From assembly GCF_019464495.1 (NCBI RefSeq), contig NZ_CP080492.1:2046001-2110000 (forward strand): a stretch of 64,000 bases of DNA. The letters run 5' to 3'. This document shows, one piece after another, positions 45,330-53,444 of the stretch (its first letter is position 1; the number at the start of each line of letters is the position of its first letter). Under the pieces are notes generated by a model. It worked only from the letters and a program-made list of their open reading frames with translations, had not been told where the DNA came from and searched no databases. This DNA comes from Leucobacter luti. Lineage in GTDB: Bacteria > Actinomycetota > Actinomycetes > Actinomycetales > Microbacteriaceae. The position numbers were made by a program, and so were the translations under genes.

Positions 45330-45398
45330 TCGGGTCAGCCTGATCGTTCCGAAATCGGTTCCACACCCGCACCCACGCACACGTCCAAAGGAGTCACC

Positions 45399-46268
45399 AT
45401 GAACGCACGAATTGCCGCCGCACCCATCAGCTGGGGCGTTATCGAGGTTCCGAACTGGGGGGTGCAGCTGGACCGCGAGCGAGTGCTCGCCGAGATGACC
45501 AGCCTGGGCGTGAGCGCGACTGAGTTCGGGCCGGAAGGATTCTTGCCCGATGCTCCTGCCGAGCGCGCGCAGGTGCTCGCCGAGGCCGGACTCACCGCGG
45601 TGGGCGGCTTCTTCCCGATCGTGCTGCACGACGCGGACCAGGATCCGCTGCCCGCCATCGAGCGTGAGCTTCAGGCGTATGTCGCCGCAGGGGCTGACAC
45701 GCTCGTGCTCTCCGCAGTGACCGGCCGCGAAGGCTATGACGGTGTGAGTGAGCTCAGCGAGACCGAGTGGGGCACGCTCGTGAGCAATCTCGATCGGGCA
45801 CTCGACGCGGCTGCGGCGGTCGGTGTGGTTGCGACGCTGCACCCGCACCTGGGGACCGTTGTCGAGTCGCCTGCCGCTGTCGAACGTGTGCTGAGCGGGT
45901 CCCGGATCGGGCTCTGCCTCGACGCCGGGCATTTCACCCTTGGCGGCGGTGATCCAGTGCAACTGGTGCGGGATCACGCCGATCGCATCGTGCACGCGCA
46001 CCTCAAAGACGTGAGCCGGGATGTCGCTGGGCGCGTTCGTGCCGGAGAGATCAGCTATCGCGACGGCGTGCAGCAGGGCATGTACTGCGCCCTCGGGGAA
46101 GGAGATGCGCGCATTCCGGAGATCGTCGCTGCCCTGCGCGATGCCGGGTATGCCGGCTGGTACGTCATCGAGCAGGACACCGTGGTGGAATCCGAAGCAG
46201 ACGCCGAGCGCGCGCTTGAGAATGCGCGCCGCAGTATCGCGTTCATCCGCGCAGAGGTTGGGGCATGA
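45399..46268 (+). CDS. Inosose dehydratase-like TIM barrel (second IolE)
   Basis: The 289-residue product starts MNARIAAAPISWGVIEVPNW, the hallmark of bacterial IolE/MocC enzymes. It continues with TEFGPEGFLPD, VVATLHPHLGTVVES, LCLDAGHFTLGGGDP, HAHLKDV and VIEQDT, giving the metal-binding Glu, Asp and His set. It fits inosose dehydratase better than the gene at 18195. AAAGGAGTCACC precedes the ATG. The stop overlaps the start of the next Gfo/Idh gene (ATGA). Confidence 0.87.
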   Translation: MNARIAAAPISWGVIEVPNWGVQLDRERVLAEMTSLGVSATEFGPEGFLPDAPAERAQVLAEAGLTAVGGFFPIVLHDADQDPLPAIERELQAYVAAGADTLVLSAVTGREGYDGVSELSETEWGTLVSNLDRALDAAAAVGVVATLHPHLGTVVESPAAVERVLSGSRIGLCLDAGHFTLGGGDPVQLVRDHADRIVHAHLKDVSRDVAGRVRAGEISYRDGVQQGMYCALGEGDARIPEIVAALRDAGYAGWYVIEQDTVVESEADAERALENARRSIAFIRAEVGA

Positions 46269-47287
46269 GTGCCCCACTGCGAATCGGGCTGCTTGGCGCC
46301 TCGCGGATCGCTGAGCTCGCGATCATCGAGGCGAGCCGAGACACCGGTGACGTGCGCGCCGCAGTTGCCGCGCGCGATCCTGAGCGCGCCCGGGTCTTCG
46401 CCTCCAAGCATGACTTCGAGAGCAGTCACGCCGACTACGAAGCACTGATCGCCGACGAGTCGCTCGATCTGCTCTACATTGGCCTCCCGAACGGGCTGCA
46501 CGCCGAGTGGACGGTCAAGGCGCTCCGCGCCGGGCGCTCTGTGCTTGTGGAGAAGCCGTTTGCCGCGAACCTCGGTGAGTTCGACGTGGTCGCGGCCGAG
46601 CTGGAGCGCGCGAGGGGCTGGGCGTGGGAGGCGTTCCACTACGCTGACCACCCGCTCATGAGCCGTCTCCTCGACGTTGTGCGATCCGGCGAGATCGGGG
46701 AGTTGCGCGAGGTGCAGGTGGCGATGCTGATGCCGTCACCGCCAGCGACCGATCCGCGCTGGAACTTCGAGCTCGCGGGCGGCACGATGATGGATCTGGG
46801 CTGCTACGCCGTCAACGCGCTGCTGGTGCTCGCTGACGCGCTGGCACTGCCGGTCTCGCTCGCCACCGCGACCGGGGTGCCGCACGAACCAGATGCGCGG
46901 CTCGACGCCTCGATCGCGGCAGAGCTGCGTCTGGGCGACGTACCAGCCACACTGCGCGCGAGCATGGTCAGCGCGGAGTGGGAATTCAGCTACCGCGTGA
47001 TCGGGGAGCGCGGCGAGGTGCGCTCCCCGAACTTCGTGAAGCCGCAAGAGGACGACCGTCTGCTGGTGACGGTCGGCAGCGAGACGCGCGAGGAACGCAC
47101 TGGCACGATCTCCTCGTATGCGTACCAGCTCCGCCGGATCCGGGAGGCGCTGCACGCTGGTGAGCGCTCAGCAGCGGAACTCGATCGTTCACGCCGCACG
47201 ATGGAACTCATCGACGCCATCTACACGCTGAGCGGCTTCCCCCTCCGCCCTGGTTCGAAGGAGCTCCACGATGCAGCCACTGCTTGA
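46265..47287 (+). CDS. Gfo/Idh/MocA-family dehydrogenase
   Basis: The 340-residue product has the Rossmann motif IGLLGASRIAELAIIEAS, LLYIGLPNGLHAEW, VLVEKPFAANLGEFD and GGTMMDLGCYAVNALLVLA, which resemble the xylose/glucose-fructose oxidoreductase-like branch more than IolG. Its start overlaps the IolE-like stop. Its end overlaps the SDR start by 17 bases, so the genes are tightly linked. Confidence 0.85.
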   Translation: MSAPLRIGLLGASRIAELAIIEASRDTGDVRAAVAARDPERARVFASKHDFESSHADYEALIADESLDLLYIGLPNGLHAEWTVKALRAGRSVLVEKPFAANLGEFDVVAAELERARGWAWEAFHYADHPLMSRLLDVVRSGEIGELREVQVAMLMPSPPATDPRWNFELAGGTMMDLGCYAVNALLVLADALALPVSLATATGVPHEPDARLDASIAAELRLGDVPATLRASMVSAEWEFSYRVIGERGEVRSPNFVKPQEDDRLLVTVGSETREERTGTISSYAYQLRRIREALHAGERSAAELDRSRRTMELIDAIYTLSGFPLRPGSKELHDAATA

Positions 47288-48122
47288 TCAGAAGGTCCTC
47301 CTCGTCACCGGTGGCACACAGGGGCTCGGCCGAGCGATCGCTGAGGCGGCGGCCCGCGAGGGTGCCGCCGGCGTCGCCATCGTGGGCCGGACCGCTGAAA
47401 AGGCAGAGGTGGCGCTCGTCGCGATCCGTGCTGCCGCGCGCGCTGCTGCCGGTGCTCCCAGTGCTCCTGGTGCTGCCGCGAGTGCTGCGGACGAGACCCC
47501 GGCTTTCGAAGCGGTGGCGATCATCGCGGATCTCGCGGTGCCTGGTGAGGCGGAGCGTGTCGTCGCAGAGACCGGCGCGCGCTTCGGCCGCGTCGATAGC
47601 CTCGTGAACGCTGCGGGTGCAACCTCTCGCGGCACGCTGCTCGATACGAGCCGCGAGCTGCTGCAGGAGCACCTGAACCTCAACCTCGTCGTGCCGTTCA
47701 TGACGATGCAGGGTGCGGTCGCGGACATGCGAGAGCGCGGCTCATCAGGCACCATCGTGAACATCATCAGCATGGCGATGCACGGCGGTCAGCCCTACCT
47801 CGCGCCATACACTGCCTCGAAGGCAGGCCTTGCCGGGCTCACGAAGAACGTGGCGTTCGCGCATCGCTTCGACCGGATCCGGATCAACGGTCTCAACATC
47901 GGTTGGACCGCGACCCCCGGTGAGGCTGCAACGCAGAAGAACTTCCACGGCGCGGCTGACGACTGGCTCGCATCGGCCGAGGCGGCCCAACCCATGGGCA
48001 AGCTTGGGCGACCGGATGAGATTGCCGATGCGGTCGTCTTCTTGCTCAGCGAGCGCAGCGGCGTCGTTACCGGCTCCATTATCGACTGGGATCAGAACGT
48101 TCCCGGCGCCTACGACCAGTAG
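47271..48122 (+). CDS. Short-chain dehydrogenase/reductase (SDR)
   Basis: The 283-residue classical SDR has the cofactor motif TGGTQGLG, NAAGATSRG, the catalytic Tyr-Lys in YTASKAGLAG and NGLNIGWTATPGEAA. An Ala/Pro-rich insertion of about 20 residues lies after VALVAIRAAAR and is not part of the usual fold, suggesting a recent repeat expansion. It likely oxidises or reduces a cyclitol intermediate made by the neighbouring enzymes. A 17-bp overlap with the upstream gene suggests coupling. Confidence 0.85.
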   Translation: MQPLLDQKVLLVTGGTQGLGRAIAEAAAREGAAGVAIVGRTAEKAEVALVAIRAAARAAAGAPSAPGAAASAADETPAFEAVAIIADLAVPGEAERVVAETGARFGRVDSLVNAAGATSRGTLLDTSRELLQEHLNLNLVVPFMTMQGAVADMRERGSSGTIVNIISMAMHGGQPYLAPYTASKAGLAGLTKNVAFAHRFDRIRINGLNIGWTATPGEAATQKNFHGAADDWLASAEAAQPMGKLGRPDEIADAVVFLLSERSGVVTGSIIDWDQNVPGAYDQ

Positions 48123-48392
48123 ATCATCCCCCGAACGCGGGCTTCCCGCACTCACTGAGAGAGCAGCGCATGCGCATTGGCAGTATCGGCACCGACGCCG
48201 GCCGCGCCCCGACGCTCGCGACTGTCAATGACGGCGCACAGGCGACCCGTGTCGCTGCCGCTGCAGTGGCGTCGAAGCGGGCCGGAGGCGGTTTCGTGCG
48301 TGTGGCGGAAGCGCGATGAGCGGGATCGAGCGCACTGGATCGGTTCCTGCCGCGGTTCCTGCCGCGGTCCCTGCAGCGCTCCCCACCCCGAG

Positions 48393-49382
48393 GTGCCCGA
48401 TCCGCGCGCGGTTCCTGCGAAGCGCTGGGGGATCCTCGGGACGGGGTGGATCGCGGCCCGTTTTGTTGAAGCACTCCAGGCGAATACCGTGCAGCAAGTC
48501 GTGGCAGTGGGATCGCGCACGCGTGAGCGCGCGACGGAGTTCGCGGCGGAGCACGGGATCGCGCGGGCATACGGCAGCTACGAGGAGCTGGTCGCGGCGG
48601 AGGACGTCGACGTGGTCTACGTCGCCACCGGGCACCTCGATCACCTCGCACACGCCACGCTCGCGATCGAGGCTGGCAAAGCAGTGCTCGTGGAGAAGCC
48701 GATGACGCCGCGACTGGAGGACACGCAGCGCCTCGTCACGCTCGCCAGATCCCGCGGGGTGTTCGCGATGGAGGCCGTGTGGACGCTTGCGCTGCCCAGA
48801 TACTCAGTCGTGCGGCAGATTCTTGCGAGCGGGATGCTGGGCGACGTGGTCTCCGTCTCCGCGAACCTCGGTGAGCGGCTCGTCGATCACCACCGGGCGA
48901 TGGATCCGGCGCAGGGCGGTGGCGTGATGAACGACATCGGCAGCTACACGCTGATGTTCGCCAACGAGGTATTGCCCGGGCTCCGCGTCGTGGCCGCCCA
49001 CGGGCAGCGGCACCCGGAGCACGGCGCGATCGGGCAGTTCCATGCGTTGCTGGCGGATCCCGCTGACCGTCTCGCGACGGTGAGCGCGTCGATGCTCGCC
49101 GAGACTCCGACCACTGCGTTCATTGCTGGCACAGAAGCGACGCTGGAACTCGCGGCCCCGTTCTACCAGCCGGGCCCGGTCGTCGTGCGGTTCCACGACG
49201 GCACGGTGTTGCGGCACGACGAAGCTGCGCTCGCGCATACGCAGTTGTTCTGGGAGGCGCTTGAGGTGGCGCGCTGCCTTGAAGCGGGGCTGACCGAATC
49301 GCCGCTGCGTCCGCTCGCACAGACGCTGGCGACGGTCGCATTGATCGGGGAAGCCAGGGCGTTGATGGCGGACCCGGCGTAG
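48393..49382 (+). CDS. Gfo/Idh/MocA-family dehydrogenase (start uncertain)
   Basis: The GTG at 48393 gives 329 residues: RWGILGTGWIAARFVEALQA (Rossmann), VLVEKPMTPRLEDT, MEAVWTLALPRYS and NDIGSYTLMFANEVLPG. The last two motifs are typical of the trans-dihydrodiol dehydrogenase-like branch. The upstream 48170-48392 is odd. An ATG at 48316 gives GSVPAAVPAAVPAALPT in another frame, and a one-base gain near 48385 would fuse it to this gene. A 49-codon frame from 48170 (MRIGSIGTDAGRAP) is also open. The true start cannot be fixed by eye. Confidence 0.78.
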   Translation: MPDPRAVPAKRWGILGTGWIAARFVEALQANTVQQVVAVGSRTRERATEFAAEHGIARAYGSYEELVAAEDVDVVYVATGHLDHLAHATLAIEAGKAVLVEKPMTPRLEDTQRLVTLARSRGVFAMEAVWTLALPRYSVVRQILASGMLGDVVSVSANLGERLVDHHRAMDPAQGGGVMNDIGSYTLMFANEVLPGLRVVAAHGQRHPEHGAIGQFHALLADPADRLATVSASMLAETPTTAFIAGTEATLELAAPFYQPGPVVVRFHDGTVLRHDEAALAHTQLFWEALEVARCLEAGLTESPLRPLAQTLATVALIGEARALMADPA

Positions 49383-49417
49383 CTCGGCGAGCAGTAGGGT
49401 GCCGGGGAGATCGCGAG

Positions 49418-50838
49418 CTAAGCCGCGGTGAGCTGCGCCGCGAGCTGCAGCAGCGTCTCCTCGGCGCCGTAGCGACCGATTAACTGGACGCCGAAGGACT
49501 GGCCGGCCGGGGTCGTGAGGATCGGGACGACAATCGCTGGGAGCCCTGCGACGTTGACCATCGATGTGTAGGGCGCCCACTCGCACTGCAACTGGTAATC
49601 CTCGTCAGGGGTGAGCGAGGTGAACGCGCCGATCCGGGGCGGGAGCATCGCAAGCCCGGGCGTGAGCACGACGTCGGTGCGGCCCCACTGGGCGCGCGCC
49701 TCGGTCGCGAAATCGCGCAGCTGTGAGGCGGCGGTGACGTGTGCGTTGCGTGGGCGAGCGAGCGCGCGCTCGCGAAACAGTCTCGTGAGCGGAGTCAGTT
49801 GTTCCTCCGCGCCTTCCGGGAGCTCGAGCAGCGAGAGGCCGGCCGTCCACGCCGTGGTGAAGGCGTGTGGGTAGACGGGATCGTAGCTGAAGTCCGCCGC
49901 CTCGATCCGGTGCCCACGATCTGCGAGCAGCGTGGCGGCCCGTTCGTGCGCGGCCCTGGCCTCGGGGAGAGCGGAACCGGGTGCGCCGCCTCGAACGGGG
50001 AAGTCGCAGAGACGCCGATCCGCAGCCCGGTGAGGGCGTCCGCGCGCTGCACGGCTGCGACGGCTGGCTCGGCGGGATCGCCTGGCTCAGCGCGCATCGC
50101 GTCGAAGAGCAGAGCTGCGTCGGCCGCCGATCGCGCGAGCGGCCCAGTCACCGTGAGGCGCGGTGCCCCGAACTCGTCGTGCGGGCCGCGCTGCATGTCT
50201 GCGGGGATCGCGCCGAGCCCCGGCTTGAGTCCGATCAGGCCGCACGCGAGTGCTGGGATCCGGATCGAGCCGCCCCCGTCGCTCGCTGGTGCCAGTGCCA
50301 GCATTCCCGCCGCGACCGCCGCCGCACTGCCGCCAGAGGATCCGCCAGCGGTGCGTTCGGGATCGAGTGGATTGCGTGCCGGTGGGGCAATCAGGTTTTC
50401 GGAGTAGCCGGTGAGCCCGAACTCTGGCACCTGGGTCTTGCCGAGTGAGATCGCGCCCGCCGCGCGCAGCACTCTGGCACTCAGGCCGTCACTGCTCGCC
50501 GGGGGTGTGGGAACGCAGCGCTGCCGTGCGTGGTGGGTACACCAGCGACGTCGGTGAGGTCCTTGTGCGCGATGGGGATCCCGTGCAGTGCCGGGAGTTG
50601 CGCGTTCGGAGCGCGGCGTGGCCGCATAGTGCTCGTCACGCGCTGCGGCCTCGGTGAGGGACAGGTCCGCTGTCACGGTGACAAAGGCGCCGAGGTCGGC
50701 GCGATCTGCGATCCGAGCGAGTGAGCACGCCACCGCTTCTCGGGCCGAGAGCTCGCCCGCTTGGATCGCGCTGCGAAGCTCGTGTGCGGTCGCGGGGAAA
50801 TCTGCGTTCGCGGTCGTGCCGCCAAAAATGTCGATCAC
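49418..50838 (-). CDS. Amidase signature-family enzyme, disrupted by three frame breaks
   Basis: Starting at 50838, IDIFGGTTANADFPATAHEL opens the gene. After a break near 50605-50625 another frame reads LPALHGIPIAHKDLTD with the conserved Lys. The original frame returns near 50500 with SSDGLSARVLRAAGAISLGK and the Gly/Ser-rich core RTAGGSSGGSAAAVAAGM that holds the cis-Ser. A third break lies at CTCGGGG (49961-49967). Beyond it the product reads to LIGRYGAEETLLQLAAQ and stops at 49418. All catalytic Ser-Ser-Lys elements survive, so sequence errors or a young pseudogene are both possible. Its natural amide substrate is unknown. Confidence 0.7.
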
Positions 50839-50869
50839 GCCCCCAGCCTATGCCTGCGTCGGGAACGGG

Positions 50870-51382
50870 CTACTCCGCGGAGTTCTCGTGATCAGCGAAG
50901 GAGGCGTCGAGTTCTGCCTGAGTGGCGAAACTGCGCAGGTGGTGGCGGTACCCAGTGGGGGATGCCGGGGCGAGCTCGACCCAGGCAGCACCGAAGTAGT
51001 CCGGGTCGCTGAAGCCCCAGCCGCACTCGGCCACGCTGAACTCGGGTTCTTCCTCCGGGGTTCCCTCAGCAGCCCCGCAGGTGACGCCGCCGGTTTCGTT
51101 CACGAAGCCGAACATGACACTGCCGGCCTGGGACACCGCGCCGTAGAGGAAGTACCCCTCCGCGGTCTGCTCCAGCGGCTCGATCGAGTCGGGGATCGGC
51201 GCCATGCCGGGCTCCGCGTGGAGCGAGTTCGTCATGATCCACTCCTGCGTTGCCTCCCACGGGTCAGTTGGCGTATTCCACTCGCCGACTGCGTTGGCGG
51301 GGAACATGGCGGCGAGCACCAGTGCGCCGGCGACCCCCGCGGTCATGGCGAAGGCTGGGCCGACGCGGCGCTGCGAGTTCAT
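50870..51382 (-). CDS. Small exported protein, paralogue A
   Basis: Not recognised. The 170-residue product has one N-terminal membrane or signal segment (AMTAGVAGALVLAAMFPANA) followed by EWNTPTDPWEATQ and a secreted domain with two cysteines near the middle. The first 45 residues align by eye with the protein at 51412 (FPAxAxGxWNxPxDPWE). The two genes sit in tandem with 29 bp between them. No function can be assigned. Confidence 0.65.
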   Translation of the reverse strand: MNSQRRVGPAFAMTAGVAGALVLAAMFPANAVGEWNTPTDPWEATQEWIMTNSLHAEPGMAPIPDSIEPLEQTAEGYFLYGAVSQAGSVMFGFVNETGGVTCGAAEGTPEEEPEFSVAECGWGFSDPDYFGAAWVELAPASPTGYRHHLRSFATQAELDASFADHENSAE

Positions 51383-51411
51383 AGACTCACCATAGCTGAG
51401 CAGTGTGCGTC

Positions 51412-51885
51412 CTAGCTGCCTCGTGGCCCGTAGGTGATGTCGTACCGGAAGCCGTTCGGTGCGGAGTCGGAGCGCTGCACCCAGAACCCGTATGCGCGCT
51501 CGCCGTCAGACGCCCAGGTCTCGCACGTGACCTGCGCGCTCGGTCCCGTGTCAGCAGAGGAGCAGAGCGACTGCCACTGACCTGTGGTGTCCGCGACCCC
51601 GGCGACGACGGCGCCCTGAGTAGTGAGGGCGGCGAACAGCATCCCGCCGTCACCAGTGTCTTCGAGCAGCGTGAAAGTGTCCGGGTCAATGGGGGCGCCG
51701 AGTGCGCTGCTCGCGTTGGAGTCGTTGATCTCGAGCAGCTGCACGCGCGCCGTCTCCCACGGGTCAACCGGTCGGTTCCAGTCGCCCAGCGCGTAGGCGG
51801 GGAACAGGGCGAGCAGCGCCAGTGCCCCGATGATCCCCACTGCCATCGCGAGTGCCGGAGCGATCCGGCGCCTGGTGCCGTTCAT
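51412..51885 (-). CDS. Small exported protein, paralogue B
   Basis: Not recognised. The 157-residue product shares the N-terminal pattern of paralogue A (AMAVGIIGALALLALFPAYA, then GDWNRPVDPWETAR), has cysteines in SLCSSADTG and VTCETW, and ends NGFRYDITYGPRGS. A tandem duplication followed by divergence is the likely origin. Both genes face away from the zinc operon. Confidence 0.65.
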   Translation of the reverse strand: MNGTRRRIAPALAMAVGIIGALALLALFPAYALGDWNRPVDPWETARVQLLEINDSNASSALGAPIDPDTFTLLEDTGDGGMLFAALTTQGAVVAGVADTTGQWQSLCSSADTGPSAQVTCETWASDGERAYGFWVQRSDSAPNGFRYDITYGPRGS

Positions 51886-51976
51886 GCGTCAAGCCTATGC
51901 GCGCCCGCTGTCTTTCCCAAGAGGCGAGCGGGCTGAAGGAGGCGAGCGGGCTGAACAGGCCGCGCGGGGCGCCGGG

Positions 51977-52048
51977 TTCACGCAGGCTGAAGGGGTCGAG
52001 CGGGGCGTCGAGTTCACGCGGGCTGAAGGGGTCGAGCGGGGAGTCGGG
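51977..52048. repeat. 36-bp tandem repeat, two copies plus fragments
   Basis: Two units starting TTCACGCRGGCTGAAGGGGT at 51977 and 52013. A partial unit continues at 52049, and a degenerate upstream version begins near 51930. Confidence 0.6.
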
Positions 52049-52050
52049 TT

Positions 52051-52142
52051 CACACAGGAGATTCGAGCTCGTGCAGGAGGGTTCTGCCTGTTCTGTCCTG
52101 CATGAGTTCGAATCTCCTGCATGAGCTCGAATCCCCTGTGTG
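52051..52142. repeat. Dispersed palindromic repeat, copy 4 (REPIN-like)
   Basis: The left arm CACACAGGAGATTCGAGCTC faces the right arm GAGCTCGAATCCCCTGTGTG, with one mismatch, and an extra inner unit TCCTGCATGAGTTCGAATC is present. Same GCAGGA-n-TTCGAG unit as the other copies. Confidence 0.65.
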
Positions 52143-52185
52143 GCGTCGAGCTGGGCGAGCGCTGCGAAGCTGCACCCCGCCCCTG

Positions 52186-52215
52186 TTGCGAACCGTTCTC
52201 ATGAGCGAGTAGAGT
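52186..52215 (+). promoter_or_regulatory. Promoter of the zinc uptake operon
   Basis: TTGCGA (52186-52191) and TAGAGT (52210-52215) with an 18-bp spacer. A candidate Zur site overlaps the -35 box. Confidence 0.5.
52187..52201. promoter_or_regulatory. Candidate Zur box
   Basis: TGCGAACCGTTCTCA is an inverted repeat (TGnGAAC-C-GTTCnCA) close to the actinobacterial Zur pattern. A weaker second site, TGATAGTGGTTCTCA, lies at 52215-52229. The Zur-like gene at 55965 is in the same operon. Confidence 0.5.
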
Positions 52216-52244
52216 GATAGTGGTTCTCATTTAGAAAGATCACT

Positions 52245-53444
52245 ATGACACTCTCCCTCCACGGCACTCGCCGCTTCCCCCAGTCCGCGCTCCTTGGCGG
52301 CATTGCGCTCGCCGCAGCCGCGGCCCTGACTCTGACTGGCTGCTCTGCCGACACCGCCGGCGCTTCCGGCGCGGACGGTTCGCTCAAGGTGGTCGCCACG
52401 ACCACGCAGCTCACGGACTTCGCGCGGGAAATTGGTGGGGACGACATCGAACTGCGCGGCCTGCTCGTGCCGGGTGGCTCAGCGCACCACTTTGACCCCA
52501 CACCCGCTGACCTGCTTGCGTTGAGCGAAGCCGATGTGCTCATCGTCAACGGAGCTGGTCTTGAGAGCTTCATCGACGACGCGATCGACGCATCCGGATT
52601 CGACGGTGAGGTCATCACCGCGAGCGATGGGATTGATCTCGCGGAGGCCACGGAGATCACCGCAGAGGGTGAGGCGGGTGGTGCCGCGGAGCATGACCAC
52701 GCGGATCACGACCACGAGGACCAGGACCACGCGGCCGAGGGCGCCGAGACCGCTGAAGCTACCGAGACAGCAGAGGCTGGTACGGATCACTCGGACCACG
52801 AGCACGACCACGGCACAGAAACCGCGGAAGCTGCCGAGGGTGCCCACACTGACCACGACGGCCACGATCACGGTGCCACGAACCCGCACCTGTGGACCTC
52901 CCCGCGCTACGCGGAGGGCATGGCTGCACACATCGGCGAGGAGTTCGCGCGGATCGACACAGCGAACGCTGCCGATTACGACGCACGCACCGCGGCATAC
53001 GTGCAGCAGTTGCAGGCTCTCGACACCTGGGTGAGCGAGCAATTCGCAGCGGTCCCCGAGGCCAAGCGCGTGCTCGTGAGCGGACACGATTCGCTCCGCT
53101 ACTTCCTGCACGACTACGACATCGACTTCGCCGGCGCGATCCTGCCAAGCTTCGAGGACAACGCTGAACCGAGCGCCGCCGATATCGATGCCCTTGTGGC
53201 TGCCATCAAGGACCGCGGCGTGACGGCAGTGTTCGTCGAGTCCTCGATGAGCCCGAAGCTTGCTCGGACGATCGCGGCTGAGGCCGGAGTCCGCGTGATC
53301 GACGCCGAGTCGCTCTACGCAGACTCGCTCGGCGTCGCCGATAGCGGCGCAGACACCTACATCAGCGCGACGGTCCACAACACGCGCACCATCCTGGAGG
53401 CGTGGGGCGAAACTGCTGCTCCGCTCCCCGATACGCTGCAGTGA
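52245..53444 (+). CDS. znuA: Zinc ABC importer, substrate-binding lipoprotein (ZnuA/AztC-like)
   Basis: The 399-residue product has a signal peptide with lipobox LTGC (Cys33) and a cluster A-I binding fold. Metal ligands are visible in GGSAHHFDPTPADL, NPHLWTSPR and SGHDSLRYF, with an Asp-containing site near the end. Between them is a long acidic, His-rich loop (repeated HDH, DHD and ATE units over about 70 residues) typical of zinc-binding proteins and thought to buffer zinc. It delivers Zn(II) to the two permeases. The stop overlaps the ATPase start by one base. Candidate Zur sites lie upstream. Confidence 0.92.
   Translation: MTLSLHGTRRFPQSALLGGIALAAAAALTLTGCSADTAGASGADGSLKVVATTTQLTDFAREIGGDDIELRGLLVPGGSAHHFDPTPADLLALSEADVLIVNGAGLESFIDDAIDASGFDGEVITASDGIDLAEATEITAEGEAGGAAEHDHADHDHEDQDHAAEGAETAEATETAEAGTDHSDHEHDHGTETAEAAEGAHTDHDGHDHGATNPHLWTSPRYAEGMAAHIGEEFARIDTANAADYDARTAAYVQQLQALDTWVSEQFAAVPEAKRVLVSGHDSLRYFLHDYDIDFAGAILPSFEDNAEPSAADIDALVAAIKDRGVTAVFVESSMSPKLARTIAAEAGVRVIDAESLYADSLGVADSGADTYISATVHNTRTILEAWGETAAPLPDTLQ

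Larger units (their letters stand above)
51886..52244. other. 359-bp intergenic region with tandem repeat, palindromic repeat and zinc-operon promoter
   Basis: No gene was found. The region holds the 36-bp tandem repeat (51977-52048), dispersed palindrome copy 4 (52051-52142), the promoter and candidate Zur sites (52186-52229), and the znuA leader. Confidence 0.6.

Noticed and set aside
44604..46277. 557-residue minus-strand protein opposite the Gfo/Idh and IolE genes
   Set aside because: No recognisable motif and compositional bias of an antisense frame. It spans two real genes and their gap.
48170..48319. 49-codon gene MRIGSIGTDAGRAP ahead of the last Gfo/Idh gene
   Set aside because: It has a weak ribosome binding site and an incomplete Rossmann-like start, so it is noted only as a possible relic.
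52215..52229. Second Zur box TGATAGTGGTTCTCA
   Set aside because: Only the outer bases are symmetric, so it is mentioned with the better site but not listed as its own feature.
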